Part shown: positions 16,996 through 24,924 of the stretch, piece by piece
Position numbering within the stretch: the first letter of the stretch is position 1
Layout of the letters: every line of letters starts with the position of its first letter
DNA from: Pseudomaricurvus sp965662505
Lineage (GTDB): Bacteria > Pseudomonadota > Gammaproteobacteria > Pseudomonadales > Cellvibrionaceae
NCBI RefSeq assembly: GCF_965662505.1
Contig: NZ_CBFIHX010000012.1
Location: 1 to 48,031 of the forward strand
Direction: 5' to 3'
DNA: 48,031 bases
The notes under the pieces: generated by a model
Database searches by the model: none
Told to the model about the DNA's origin: nothing
Seen by the model: the letters and a program-made list of their open reading frames with translations, nothing else
Translations under genes and position numbers: made by a program

Positions 16996-17385
16996 ATGAA
17001 GAACCAATACGTCCAGTTTCATCGCAACCTGCTACAGGCACTACAGCAAGCTGCGGCCCAAGCCATGCCAGTCAACGAACTCAGTGAAGAGGATCAGACC
17101 CTGTTGTCTCAACTTGACCTGCTGGCCAACAGTAAAGCCTTTGACGAAACATTTATCGCCACCGGCCAGCAGGCGCTGTGCCGCATTGTGGCGGCTTACC
17201 CGAATCTGGCTCCGCAGGTATCGAGAGATCTGTTCTGGCTGTTTGGAGGCGACTGCCTGCACTACATGCCGGATGAGGAAATCTCCCTCTACCAGCAATT
17301 AGACGAACTGCGCTTTGAGGCGGAGAATGATAACACCGATTTCGATTACGAAAAGCAAAGAGCCCGAATTCTCGGTCTTCACTGA
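16996..17385 (+). CDS. PA2817-like conserved hypothetical protein
   Basis: A 129-residue soluble, acidic, helical protein. ATG 16996 follows a good ribosome binding site (GATGAGGA), so the longer frame from 16921 is rejected. A conserved-looking segment DLFWLFGGDCLHYMPDEEISLYQQLDE occupies about residues 77-103 and FDYEKQRARIL lies near the end. I recall this pattern from the Pseudomonas PA2817 family, whose function is not known. In Pseudomonas it is also near queF and this type of ABC exporter, so the context agrees. Confidence 0.75.
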   Translation: MKNQYVQFHRNLLQALQQAAAQAMPVNELSEEDQTLLSQLDLLANSKAFDETFIATGQQALCRIVAAYPNLAPQVSRDLFWLFGGDCLHYMPDEEISLYQQLDELRFEAENDNTDFDYEKQRARILGLH

Positions 17386-17464
17386 ACTCTCGGCTTTCAC
17401 CAAAGAGGCCAGGCAAGCGTAGAAAAAGTCATCAACAAGTGGCTACCGGAGAATCCAGCAGCCA

Positions 17465-18919
17465 TCATTCGGACGGTTTTCGCGATTGATCTTCAAGCGA
17501 TTGATCTTCAAGCGATTGCTCACCGCGATGCTCCAGAGAGTCCCGGATAGCGCGCTCGTAACTGAGCGCCTCTCCCGGAGAATTTGGATAGATGTGCACA
17601 CCTGTGAGCGTGATTGCCCCCTGATCTCGCCTACCCTGCAACCAGCTCATCAGCCAGACACAGAAAATCGCCACCGCGAGAGAGCCACCGGCAATATACA
17701 AGCTCAAGCGGCCATAATCCGGCCAAATTCGAGTCGCACTGCTGGCCTCGGCGATCACAGATACCTGCGCCTGACGATCAAACTGGCGAGCGTCCAGCTG
17801 TGCCAGCCGGGTTTGAGTGTCCCGACTCAACTGCTCCAACTCAGCCAGATCCGTCACCAAAGCCTCATGCTCGGCAAACACCGCGGTAATTTCCCTCGCC
17901 TCCGCTTTGCGTGCGGCAAACTCTTCGCGCAAATTCTCCGCCACTCGTTGCGCCCGCTCGTACTCCTGCTGCGCCTCTTGCAGGGCACGCCCCGAACCCG
18001 TTGCTTTTATCCGTCGAAGCTCCTCTTCCAGAGCTTCAACCTCTTCCGGGATCTCTCTCAGCTCGGGCTTCAGATTGATGTAATCTCGGGTGTAACGCTG
18101 CTCAAGTACCGCCAGCCTGGCTCTCTGGGCACTTAACCGATTCTGCAGATCATTCACATAATCCACCTGGCTGGGTGCAATCAGCAGCTTTCCCTGATTC
18201 CCGGCCGCCTGCGCTTCTTGCAGCTGCGAGCGGGCCTTAACTTCGGCTTCCATGGCGGTATTCAACGAAGCATTCAGACCGCGCAATCGCGACAGAGCCT
18301 CGTTTTCCTCACGCTCCGCCGAAACAATATTGTGCTCCTCCCGATAGGCATTTAGAGCCGCACGCGCAGCCTGAACCTTTTTCGATATCTGATCCAGCTC
18401 CTGCTCAATCGAGACTTTGGTCTGCTGCACATTGCGCCTGACATCATCAGCCCGCATGTCCAGATACTCTTGAACCCAATGACCGACCAGTACCGGCAAG
18501 AATTCCTGCTCGGCACCCTCTGCGGCTAAATCCATCAGATTTGTCTCTTCCACCGGCTCCGCACGAAGCATCAACTGAAGATCTTCAACCGAGCGAGCAG
18601 CCTTACCCGTGGACTCAGCAATACGCTGCGACGTCAGGCTCAACAATTGCTCACTGAGGAGTATTTCCCGCTGAATCGCCACTTGCTGAACATCCGCGTC
18701 ACCGCTCTCCTGATCAATGGCTACCGGCGCAGAAATCAGCAGTGTCGCACTGCTGCGGTAAATCGGACTGAGCAACAACAAAGCGGCAAAGCCAACCCCA
18801 AGGCAAAGCCCTAAAACAATCGCAAACACCTTGATTCGCTGGGACTGACCGCCACCGGCTTGAGCATATCCGCGCGCTCCGACTGACTGCCCCTCTTGAT
18901 ATGCAGCATATTTTTCCAT
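17465..18919 (-). CDS. Wzz/GumC-like chain-length determinant family protein
   Basis: A 484-residue protein from ATG 18919. Two terminal membrane helices (about residues 26-50 and 425-446) bracket a long periplasmic region rich in coiled coil (about 155-390, with Glu/Arg/Ala heptads). This is the polysaccharide co-polymerase layout. There is no C-terminal tyrosine kinase domain and no Walker motif. The C-terminal tail contains a tandem SLEDQ duplication encoded by 15-bp repeats at 17482-17511. No glycosyltransferase, wzx or wzy gene is nearby, so the partner system is unknown. Other two-helix coiled-coil periplasmic proteins remain possible. Confidence 0.7.
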   Translation of the reverse strand: MEKYAAYQEGQSVGARGYAQAGGGQSQRIKVFAIVLGLCLGVGFAALLLLSPIYRSSATLLISAPVAIDQESGDADVQQVAIQREILLSEQLLSLTSQRIAESTGKAARSVEDLQLMLRAEPVEETNLMDLAAEGAEQEFLPVLVGHWVQEYLDMRADDVRRNVQQTKVSIEQELDQISKKVQAARAALNAYREEHNIVSAEREENEALSRLRGLNASLNTAMEAEVKARSQLQEAQAAGNQGKLLIAPSQVDYVNDLQNRLSAQRARLAVLEQRYTRDYINLKPELREIPEEVEALEEELRRIKATGSGRALQEAQQEYERAQRVAENLREEFAARKAEAREITAVFAEHEALVTDLAELEQLSRDTQTRLAQLDARQFDRQAQVSVIAEASSATRIWPDYGRLSLYIAGGSLAVAIFCVWLMSWLQGRRDQGAITLTGVHIYPNSPGEALSYERAIRDSLEHRGEQSLEDQSLEDQSRKPSE

Positions 18920-19225
18920 AAACGTGCCCAAAACAGACTGGAAAGAGGCGCAACGTCGTCAAACCGGATCTATAAGATTCTAACGACAACAGCCCCGAAT
19001 GCAGAGAGTGTAGTCGAATATCTCAAGTAAAGACTGTGTTATAAAACGAGTGAAAGAGCAGAAGAGAAGCGAATCACAAGATACATGAGAATATGGCGCA
19101 GGCAATAAGATTAGGCGACAGGGATGTCGCGAATGAAACGAGACGCAGGCTCGTTTACCGCCCCTCTACTGGCAACAACCAGATTCCGAGGCGATAAATT
19201 CAATACTGCAAACATGATACGAATT
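18920..19225. other. 306-bp intergenic region between the Wzz-like gene and tRNA cluster
   Basis: Contains the leader of the Wzz-like gene and the space beyond the decayed tRNA-Gly. I see no convincing open frame, strong promoter, terminator or repeat. Confidence 0.4.
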
Positions 19226-19302
19226 TGGAGCGGGATAAAAAGACAGGAAGTCGCGACCCCAACCTTGGCAAGGTTGTGCTCTACCAACTGAGCTATTCCC
19301 GC
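19226..19302 (-). pseudogene. Decayed tRNA-Gly(GCC) with a broken T arm
   Basis: The 5' two thirds, including acceptor strand GCGGGAA, D arm and anticodon arm with GCC, are identical to the intact copy at 19489-19564. The T arm reads GCGACTTCCTGTCTTTTT instead of GCGAGTTCGAGTCTCGTT: the T stem no longer pairs, the TTCGA loop motif is lost, one extra base is present and the acceptor has a mismatch. The terminal CGCTCCA survives. It is probably not functional. Confidence 0.85.
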
Positions 19303-19334
19303 ATAAAGCCACCACAGATGTGATAGCTTGAAGA

Positions 19335-19410
19335 TGGCGTCCCCTAGGGGAGTCGAACCCCTGTTACCGCCGTGAAAGGGCGGTGTCCTAGGCCTCTAGA
19401 CGAAGGGGAC
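19335..19410 (-). tRNA. tRNA-Glu(TTC), copy 1
   Basis: A 76-nt cloverleaf with encoded CCA. Acceptor GTCCCCT pairs with AGGGGAC, the anticodon loop CTTTCAC gives TTC, and the T arm has GGTTCGACTCC. Nearly identical to the copy at 19567-19642; acceptor changes are compensatory. Confidence 0.96.
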
Positions 19411-19451
19411 AGAAACTGTACCGGCAAGAACCGGAAAATTTCTTTCCTAGG

Positions 19452-19480
19452 AAAGAAAAGCCGCAGACAGTATCTGCGGC
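19452..19480 (-). terminator. Rho-independent terminator between the two tRNA pairs
   Basis: On the minus strand GCCGCAGATA, a short loop, TCTGCGGC and then TTTTCTTT form a stem-loop with a T-rich tail. It follows the intact tRNA-Gly and precedes copy 1 of tRNA-Glu, so the downstream pair may receive only read-through transcription. Confidence 0.8.
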
Positions 19481-19488
19481 TTTAAATT

Positions 19489-19564
<76 letters not shown>

Positions 19565-19566
19565 AA

Positions 19567-19642
19567 TGGCGTCCCCAAGGGGAGTCGAACCCCTGTTACC
19601 GCCGTGAAAGGGCGGTGTCCTAGGCCTCTAGACGATGGGGAC
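19567..19642 (-). tRNA. tRNA-Glu(TTC), copy 2
   Basis: A 76-nt cloverleaf with encoded CCA; acceptor GTCCCCA pairs with TGGGGAC and the anticodon is TTC. It is the promoter-proximal gene of the cluster, two bases before tRNA-Gly. Confidence 0.97.
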
Positions 19643-19694
19643 CCTGGACCTTCTTAAGCAACCCTACATGGCGTCGTCTTCAGAAGTGGGGCGC

Positions 19695-19723
19695 ATTCTA
19701 AGTAGAGGCGGCACACCTGTCAA
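19695..19723 (-). promoter_or_regulatory. Sigma-70-type promoter of the tRNA cluster
   Basis: On the minus strand a consensus -35 TTGACA (19723-19718), a 17-bp spacer and a -10 TAGAAT (19700-19695) lie about 50 bp before tRNA-Glu copy 2. A GC-rich discriminator (GCGCCCC) follows, as in stringently controlled stable-RNA promoters. Confidence 0.85.
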
Positions 19724-20000
19724 TATACTTGTGCCATTTTTTTCAGTTTTTATACAAGGACTTAGGCCTTTCTGCCTGAAAGACAGGAAACGATACAAGC
19801 AAGACTGAAAAGCTCCGCCTCAACACTGATGCCAACCGTCGAAACCTGAAATCACTCCTCCGGTCGGCCCACTAAGCCCAACTAGATACTTTTAGGGAAT
19901 TAATCGGTAAGCTGGCATCAAAATCATCATTAATAGTCATTTAGGCGTCATGCGACGGACTTGGGAAGTTGTTCGTGAGTTTTTCACTCGATAAATTCAT

Positions 20001-20023
20001 GTCTTCCTGAAACAGGCCGATAG
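20001..20023 (+). promoter_or_regulatory. Candidate sigma-28 (FliA)-type promoter
   Basis: GTCTTCCTGAAACA followed by GGCCGATAG, nearly identical to 11058-11080. GCCGATAG ends 37 nt before the ATG at 20060. The 8-mer 11 nt upstream (TCATGTCT) matches 5 of 8 positions of the FliA -35 consensus. The rest of the 19643-20059 intergenic region shows only the tRNA promoter. Confidence 0.5.
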
Positions 20024-20059
20024 AGTAACAAAGTTTCATCATTAACAGGTGCAGAGCAC

Positions 20060-20839
20060 ATGTCTTCTACCGCTATTATTGCCATCATCGTCACCGTCCT
20101 GGTGATTCTGGTTGCCTACGCGTTCATTTCTCAAACTATCGAGCGCAAACGTAAACAGCGCCAACGGCAGTTAACGGCCAGCAAGTTGCGGGTCAGAGAC
20201 TTCAAATACATGGTCAGCGGCTTTCCTCCCGGTTTCCTGCCCAAAGAGCTGAACCTGCTGGTTTATCAAAGTCTGGTGGATGCCTGTGAAAAGCTGACTG
20301 AACTCGAGCCCAAGGTAAAAACTCACGTTGAAGAACTGACGCTGCTCAGTAAACAACTCAACGAAGCCAAACAGCGCCCCGCCACTCAAAAACGCACCCC
20401 TCTGAAAACCCCTCAACAGGTCAAAGAAGCCCAATCACTACTGCAAGCTCTGAACAGCTATATTGCGCAACTGCAAAAGCTGGGCAAAATCACCGAAGCG
20501 CAAATGCAGCAATTTACCGCACAGATCAAACGTCTCGTGGTAGAAATCACCGTCGACAATTACATTCTCAACGCCAAACAAGCGGCGAGCGGTGAAAAAG
20601 AGCGATTGGCTATCCACTTTTACACCTTGGCCAAAAAATTACTGGCCAAAGAAAGCCGTGAAGTGAATTATCAGCCACAGATTGTGAAACTGAATGACGT
20701 CATTGCCAAGCTGGAACAACAAGTGGCTCAGCAGAGCCCCCAACGTGATCGGGCCAAACCTGGGGATGAACAATCCAACACGGAATGGGAAGAGTTCGAA
20801 GCTGACGTTAACTGGAAGAAAAAAGCCGTATACGATTAA
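20060..20839 (+). CDS. Membrane-anchored coiled-coil protein (second)
   Basis: A 259-residue protein from ATG 20060. An N-terminal membrane helix (about residues 4-24, AIIAIIVTVLVILVAYAFI) is followed by a basic stretch (ERKRKQRQRQ), predicting a cytoplasmic body. That body is helical and Gln/Lys-rich, with a conserved-looking segment VRDFKYMVSGFPPGFLPKELNLLVYQSLVDACEKL (about 45-79) and coiled coil at about 85-150 and 210-235. I do not recognise a characterised family. It shares its promoter-like block and general build with the protein at 11120-12229, although the sequences are not obviously homologous. Confidence 0.75.
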   Translation: MSSTAIIAIIVTVLVILVAYAFISQTIERKRKQRQRQLTASKLRVRDFKYMVSGFPPGFLPKELNLLVYQSLVDACEKLTELEPKVKTHVEELTLLSKQLNEAKQRPATQKRTPLKTPQQVKEAQSLLQALNSYIAQLQKLGKITEAQMQQFTAQIKRLVVEITVDNYILNAKQAASGEKERLAIHFYTLAKKLLAKESREVNYQPQIVKLNDVIAKLEQQVAQQSPQRDRAKPGDEQSNTEWEEFEADVNWKKKAVYD

Positions 20840-20858
20840 ATTTTGTACAGCCGAGCCA

Positions 20859-21539
20859 CTACAGCGAATGGCTATCAGCCGTGAAAGAGATGATGCGGCT
20901 GATTTCCGCCAGCGGCCTTCCGCTTTCAGCGTGCCATTGATTGAAGGCTTCCTGTACCTTCTGCAAATCCCGCTTGCTGGTTGGCAATTTGTCGACCACA
21001 CCCTCCGCCTTCAGCACATTCACCACATCATCCGTCAGCAAAAAGCTGTCCTTGCCGACCATCCGTAAAAAACGCGATGCCGACTGACCACCCAGTTGAG
21101 TCCCCTGCTTTTTCATCAGCGTCCACAGATCAACAATGTGCTCCACTGGCCAGTCGGCAATCATGGTTCCGAAAGATGAATACTCTCTGGACACATCCAG
21201 TACCCAGATGGCATTGGCCCGAACCGCTTTGATCTTGCCAAAGTGACGAATAATACGGGGCTCGTGGGTCAAAGCCTCCAATTATTCATCCGACATCATA
21301 GCCACTCGATAGGGATCAAAGCCGAAATACACCTCCTCAAACGCCGGCCACTTGCCATCCACCATAGAATGCTTCAAGCCTGCCCGGAATATTCTTCGGC
21401 TGATATCCGACAGATAGCGATCATCAGAAAGCTGCTTCAGTTGAGACGGAGAGCGCAGCACAGGAAGATTGGCTTCAACCGCGGCCTCGCCCCCCTTGTG
21501 CAGAACGGCTGTTTCATAAATAGAGCGAAAAGATCTCAT
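20859..21539 (-). pseudogene. 3-methyladenine-DNA-glycosylase-I-like gene interrupted by one TAA
   Basis: One continuous frame from ATG 21539 (MRSFRSIYETAVLHKGG) runs 85 codons, meets TAA at 21284-21282, and continues in the same frame from TTG 21281 for 140 codons to a normal stop. The joined 226-residue reading, SDE-stop-LEALTHEPRIIRHF, looks like an unbroken protein similar to the glycosylase-I-like proteins of pseudomonads (recalled). Motifs such as PTSKRDLQKVQEAFNQW and ESGRPLAEISRI lie near the C-terminus. There is no frameshift or other damage, so the mutation is recent, a sequence error, or read through. It follows msrB by 9 bp on the same strand. Confidence 0.75.
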
Positions 21540-21548
21540 CTGTTTTGC

Positions 21549-21974
21549 CTATGACTCACCACCGTCCGTGGGATCCAGCTTCACCGAGGCCGAGTTGATG
21601 CAGTAGCGCAGCCCGGTAGGTGCCGGACCATCCGGAAAAACGTGCCCCAGATGGCAGCCGCACTGACTGCAGGTCACTTCCGTGCGAATCATGCCGTGGC
21701 TGACATCGCGCTCTTCGGTGATCGCTTCGTCCGCCAGCGGTTGATAGAAGCTGGGCCAGCCACAGCCTGCGTCAAACTTGGTGTCTGACTCAAACAGGGG
21801 CTCTCCACAGCACCGACACAAGTACTGCCCCGGTGTCGTCGTCTGCCAGTATTCTCCTGTAAACGGTCTCTCTGTGCCTTTCTCACGACAGACGTGATAC
21901 TGCTCAGGAGTCAGTTTGTCCCTCCAGGTTTCGTTTTGACGGAGGCCATCGTTTTTTTCGGGGTGATCTGACAT
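21549..21974 (-). CDS. msrB: Peptide-methionine (R)-S-oxide reductase
   Basis: A 141-residue cytosolic repair enzyme that reduces the R form of methionine sulfoxide. Two zinc-binding CxxC pairs (CRCC near residue 52, CSQC near 101) and the catalytic RYCINSAS near 123-130 are visible, as is the family core GCGWPSFYQPL. ATG 21974 gives the usual length. The broken glycosylase gene is directly downstream, probably co-transcribed. Confidence 0.96.
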   Translation of the reverse strand: MSDHPEKNDGLRQNETWRDKLTPEQYHVCREKGTERPFTGEYWQTTTPGQYLCRCCGEPLFESDTKFDAGCGWPSFYQPLADEAITEERDVSHGMIRTEVTCSQCGCHLGHVFPDGPAPTGLRYCINSASVKLDPTDGGES

Positions 21975-22014
21975 AATTCTTTCCGTTTATTCCTAATGAC
22001 TTAAGGCGGCTTTC

Positions 22015-22078
22015 TGAGTAGCATCTCGGCTCAGTAGCATCTGGACTCAGTAGCATCTCAGCTTAGCAGATTCCGGGC
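22015..22078. repeat. 16-bp tandem repeat in a divergent intergenic region
   Basis: Four units (22015-22030, 22031-22046, 22047-22062, 22063-22078). The first three are built on TCAGTAGCATCTNNNC, the fourth is diverged. They lie between the starts of msrB (21974) and alaA (22213) and touch no stop codon. Confidence 0.85.
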
Positions 22079-22212
22079 TCCGTTCTGTGACAGGGACAGG
22101 CCTGACCGGATCTGGCGACCTGACGACCGCGACAACTGGCAGACTGAACAGACAATATCAGCCGGTAGCCGGCCTTAACTAAATTTCCGTTGACCGCACG
22201 ATGGTAATGCAA

Positions 22213-23427
22213 ATGTACAGCATTGAAAAATCTCACAAACTGGATGATGTCTGTTACGACATCCGTGGACCCGTTCTGGAACACGCCAATCGCCTGGAAG
22301 AAGAAGGCCATAGAGTTCTAAAACTGAACATCGGCAACCCGGCACCGTTTGGCTTTAATGCCCCTGATGAAATCATTCAGGACGTCATCGCCAACCTGCG
22401 CAATGCGCAGGGTTACTGTGAGTCGCACGGTCTGTTTTCTGCCCGCAAGGCAATCATGCAGGAATGTCAGCAATTGCAGGTACCGGGTGTCGAAATCAAC
22501 GATATCTTTCTCGGTAACGGAGTCAGTGAACTGATCGTCATGTCAATGCAGGCACTGCTGAACGACGGTGACGAGATGTTGATCCCCGCACCGGACTATC
22601 CTTTGTGGACCGCGGCCGTCAACCTGGCCGGCGGCAACCCCGTCCACTATCTGTGCGACGAGCAAGCGGACTGGTTTCCGGATATTGAAGATATCCGCTC
22701 CAAGATTACCGACAAAACCCGCGGCATCGTGGTCATCAACCCCAACAACCCGACTGGCGCGGTTTACAGCGAAGCGCTGTTGGAACAAATCGTAGAGTTG
22801 GCCAGAGAAAAGAACCTGATTATTTTTGCCGACGAAATCTACAGCAAAATTCTCTACGATGACGCTGAGTTTGTACCCATGGGCCGCCTGGCCGAGGATG
22901 TGCTGTGCATCAGCTTTAACGGCCTCTCCAAAACCTATCGACTGGCCGGCTTCCGTTCCGGCTGGATGGTCATCAGCGGCGCCAAGCAGCGAGCCAAAGG
23001 CTTTATTGAAGGCCTTGAGATGCTCTCATCCATGCGTTTGTGCGCCAACGTACCGTCCATGTACGCCATCCAAACGGCACTGGGAGGCTACCAGAGCATC
23101 AATGAATTGATCCGTCCCGGCGGTCGTTTGCGGGAACAGCGGGATATGGCCTGGAATAAGATCAATGACATTCCGGGTGTCAGCTGCGTGAAACCGAAAG
23201 GTGCCATGTATCTGTTCCCGAAGATTGATCTGGACATGCACAAAATCCACAACGATCAGCAACTGGTGCAGGACTTTTTGATTCAGGAAAAAATTCTGCT
23301 GGTCGAGGGAACCGCGTTTAATTGGAAAAACCCGGATCACTTCCGCATAGTATTCCTGCCTCGCGCGGATGAAATTGAAATGGCCATCGACCGCTTTGCG
23401 ACCTTCATGGATCGCTATTCTCAATAG
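22213..23427 (+). CDS. alaA: Alanine transaminase (AlaA-like)
   Basis: A 404-residue PLP-dependent class I/II aminotransferase that makes alanine from pyruvate and glutamate. ATG 22213 (MYSIEKSHKLDDVCYDIRGPV) aligns with the E. coli AlaA start as I recall it; ATGs at 22201 and 22207 are alternatives and none has a strong ribosome binding site. Motifs: LNIGNPAPFGF near 39-49, PDYPLWTAAV near 127, NPNNPTGAVYS near 177, and SKTYRLAGFRSGWM near 240-253 with the PLP lysine. High similarity along the full length supports the name. The 3' end is duplicated after the stop. Confidence 0.94.
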   Translation: MYSIEKSHKLDDVCYDIRGPVLEHANRLEEEGHRVLKLNIGNPAPFGFNAPDEIIQDVIANLRNAQGYCESHGLFSARKAIMQECQQLQVPGVEINDIFLGNGVSELIVMSMQALLNDGDEMLIPAPDYPLWTAAVNLAGGNPVHYLCDEQADWFPDIEDIRSKITDKTRGIVVINPNNPTGAVYSEALLEQIVELAREKNLIIFADEIYSKILYDDAEFVPMGRLAEDVLCISFNGLSKTYRLAGFRSGWMVISGAKQRAKGFIEGLEMLSSMRLCANVPSMYAIQTALGGYQSINELIRPGGRLREQRDMAWNKINDIPGVSCVKPKGAMYLFPKIDLDMHKIHNDQQLVQDFLIQEKILLVEGTAFNWKNPDHFRIVFLPRADEIEMAIDRFATFMDRYSQ

Positions 23428-23452
23428 CTGTTCTCAATAGCTATCTCTATAA
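23428..23452. repeat. Post-stop copy of the alaA 3' end
   Basis: alaA ends TATTCTCAATAG. The next 13 bp, CTGTTCTCAATAG (23428-23440), repeat it, followed by a more diverged CTATCTCTATAA. Confidence 0.65.
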
Positions 23453-23468
23453 CAGTCGGGAGTGGGCC

Positions 23469-23912
23469 GTGGGTGATATCCATATTGATGATTTCTACAA
23501 AGATGCCGGAAAGATACTGGTGCAGCTGTACCGGTCTTTTCCACGCAAAAATTTGTTACTGGTAGAAGACATCAGTGGACCGGACACACCGGACGAATAC
23601 GGTCTGCACAGCGAACGGCACCAATCCTGTTTTGGTGCCGCCATCTGGCTGGCTGAATCCGGTTACTTAAGTTACGGTGAAACCATTCGCCAGGAAGGTA
23701 TGGATCAAGTCATTCTGACCCATAAAGCGTTTACGCTGCTATCCTCCACGGCTACAGCACTGGTGACCGACATTGATCCTGAACTGCCCACCTCCGTGTT
23801 GGAAACCCAGCAAACCAATATCCATCAACTGCGGGAAGCCTTGCGAGCTGGCGATTCTCAACAGATCCGTCGCACCATGCACAATCTGTTTTTACAATCG
23901 ACAAACCATTAA
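23469..23912 (+). CDS. Hypothetical protein downstream of alaA
   Basis: A 147-residue soluble protein starting with GTG 23469, preceded by CGGGAGTGG. It contains FPRKNLLLVEDISGPDTPDEYGLHSERHQSCFGAAIWLAESGYLSYGETIRQEGMDQVILTHKAFTLL, a pattern of a helical, winged-helix-like domain (WLAESGYL and a following beta hairpin with TxKA). I do not recognise a named family. It is 41 bp after alaA and is probably co-transcribed. The stop is followed by CTCGAAAGGCCATTAA, which echoes the gene's last bases ACAAACCATTAA. Confidence 0.65.
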   Translation: MGDIHIDDFYKDAGKILVQLYRSFPRKNLLLVEDISGPDTPDEYGLHSERHQSCFGAAIWLAESGYLSYGETIRQEGMDQVILTHKAFTLLSSTATALVTDIDPELPTSVLETQQTNIHQLREALRAGDSQQIRRTMHNLFLQSTNH

Positions 23913-23973
23913 CTCGAAAGGCCATTAAGCAGCCTTCCGAACAGTAGTTATCCTCTCCCTACCTTACCCAAGC

Positions 23974-24924
23974 CTACTCAGCTGCATGGTAACGGAAGTG
24001 CATCAATTTCAATTGCTGATCCGGATCGGCATCCGGGAAATCTTCCGACGGCATCAATCTGGCCACGAATTCACAGGCCGGACATTCCTCCTCAACCTGT
24101 TGCCGCAAAAAGTCCTCGCCCAGCTCGGGGGCATTCAAACACAGCAGTACATCACCACACGACACCATAAATTCCGGCAACCGACGTATTAACTTGCGGT
24201 AATCCTGACTGGCTATAAAACTGCCTCGCTGAAAACTGGGGGGATCAATAATCGCAATATCGTAGGGACCGGGACGACGGATGCGCCCCCAGGATTTGAG
24301 AATGTTTTCCTGCAGAAAACGAATCGGATCGGTGGGCAAGTTATTCAAGCGGTGATTCTCTCGCCCCTGATTTAAAGCCCCGCGACTCATATCGACATTG
24401 ACCACCGATACCGCACCGGCCTGTTGTGCCACCACCGAAAAGGCACAGGTGTAGGAAAACAAATTAAGCACTCGCTTACCGTCTGCCCGCTGCTCCAGCC
24501 ACTGACGACCGGGCTCCATATCCAGAAAAAAGCCCGTATTCTGGCGCCCGCCCAGTTGAATGGTAAAACGTGCGTCTCCCCGCTGAGCCCAAACTTCGTC
24601 AGGTGCACTCCCCCACACACACTCAGCCGGAGAATCTTGCAAATAACGACGCTGCACCATCACCGCTTGCAAAGCATGCGTCTGAGCAGCACGGATAACG
24701 TCATCAATCACCTGAGGCTCAAAAGCCACGTCGTCATGAGCTTTAAAAAACGTCAACCACAGCACCGGTGCGTAGAGGTCGACCGTCACCTGTTCGTAAC
24801 CCGGGTAGATACAACCGCGTCCGTGAAAAAGGCGTCTTGAATCCATTGGAATTGACGGGGATTGCTGACTGGCCTCCCCCGAAACCAGTAAGGCTTGCTG
24901 CAGACGATCTGCCAGAATGCTCAC
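23974..24924 (-). CDS. Class I SAM-dependent methyltransferase, RlmI-like
   Basis: A 316-residue protein with a GTG start at 24924, overlapping the upstream gene's stop by 4 bp (GTGA). The C-terminal two thirds are an RNA-type methyltransferase: RQNTGFFLDMEPGRQWL (about 126-142), SAM motif I VLNLFSYTCAFSV (about 151-163), VNVDMSRGALN near 174, and the catalytic motif IIDPPSFQRGSF near 224. It resembles 23S rRNA m5C methyltransferases of the RlmI/RlmK group but lacks a full PUA domain, so the target is unassigned. Confidence 0.85.
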   Translation of the reverse strand: MSILADRLQQALLVSGEASQQSPSIPMDSRRLFHGRGCIYPGYEQVTVDLYAPVLWLTFFKAHDDVAFEPQVIDDVIRAAQTHALQAVMVQRRYLQDSPAECVWGSAPDEVWAQRGDARFTIQLGGRQNTGFFLDMEPGRQWLEQRADGKRVLNLFSYTCAFSVVAQQAGAVSVVNVDMSRGALNQGRENHRLNNLPTDPIRFLQENILKSWGRIRRPGPYDIAIIDPPSFQRGSFIASQDYRKLIRRLPEFMVSCGDVLLCLNAPELGEDFLRQQVEEECPACEFVARLMPSEDFPDADPDQQLKLMHFRYHAAE

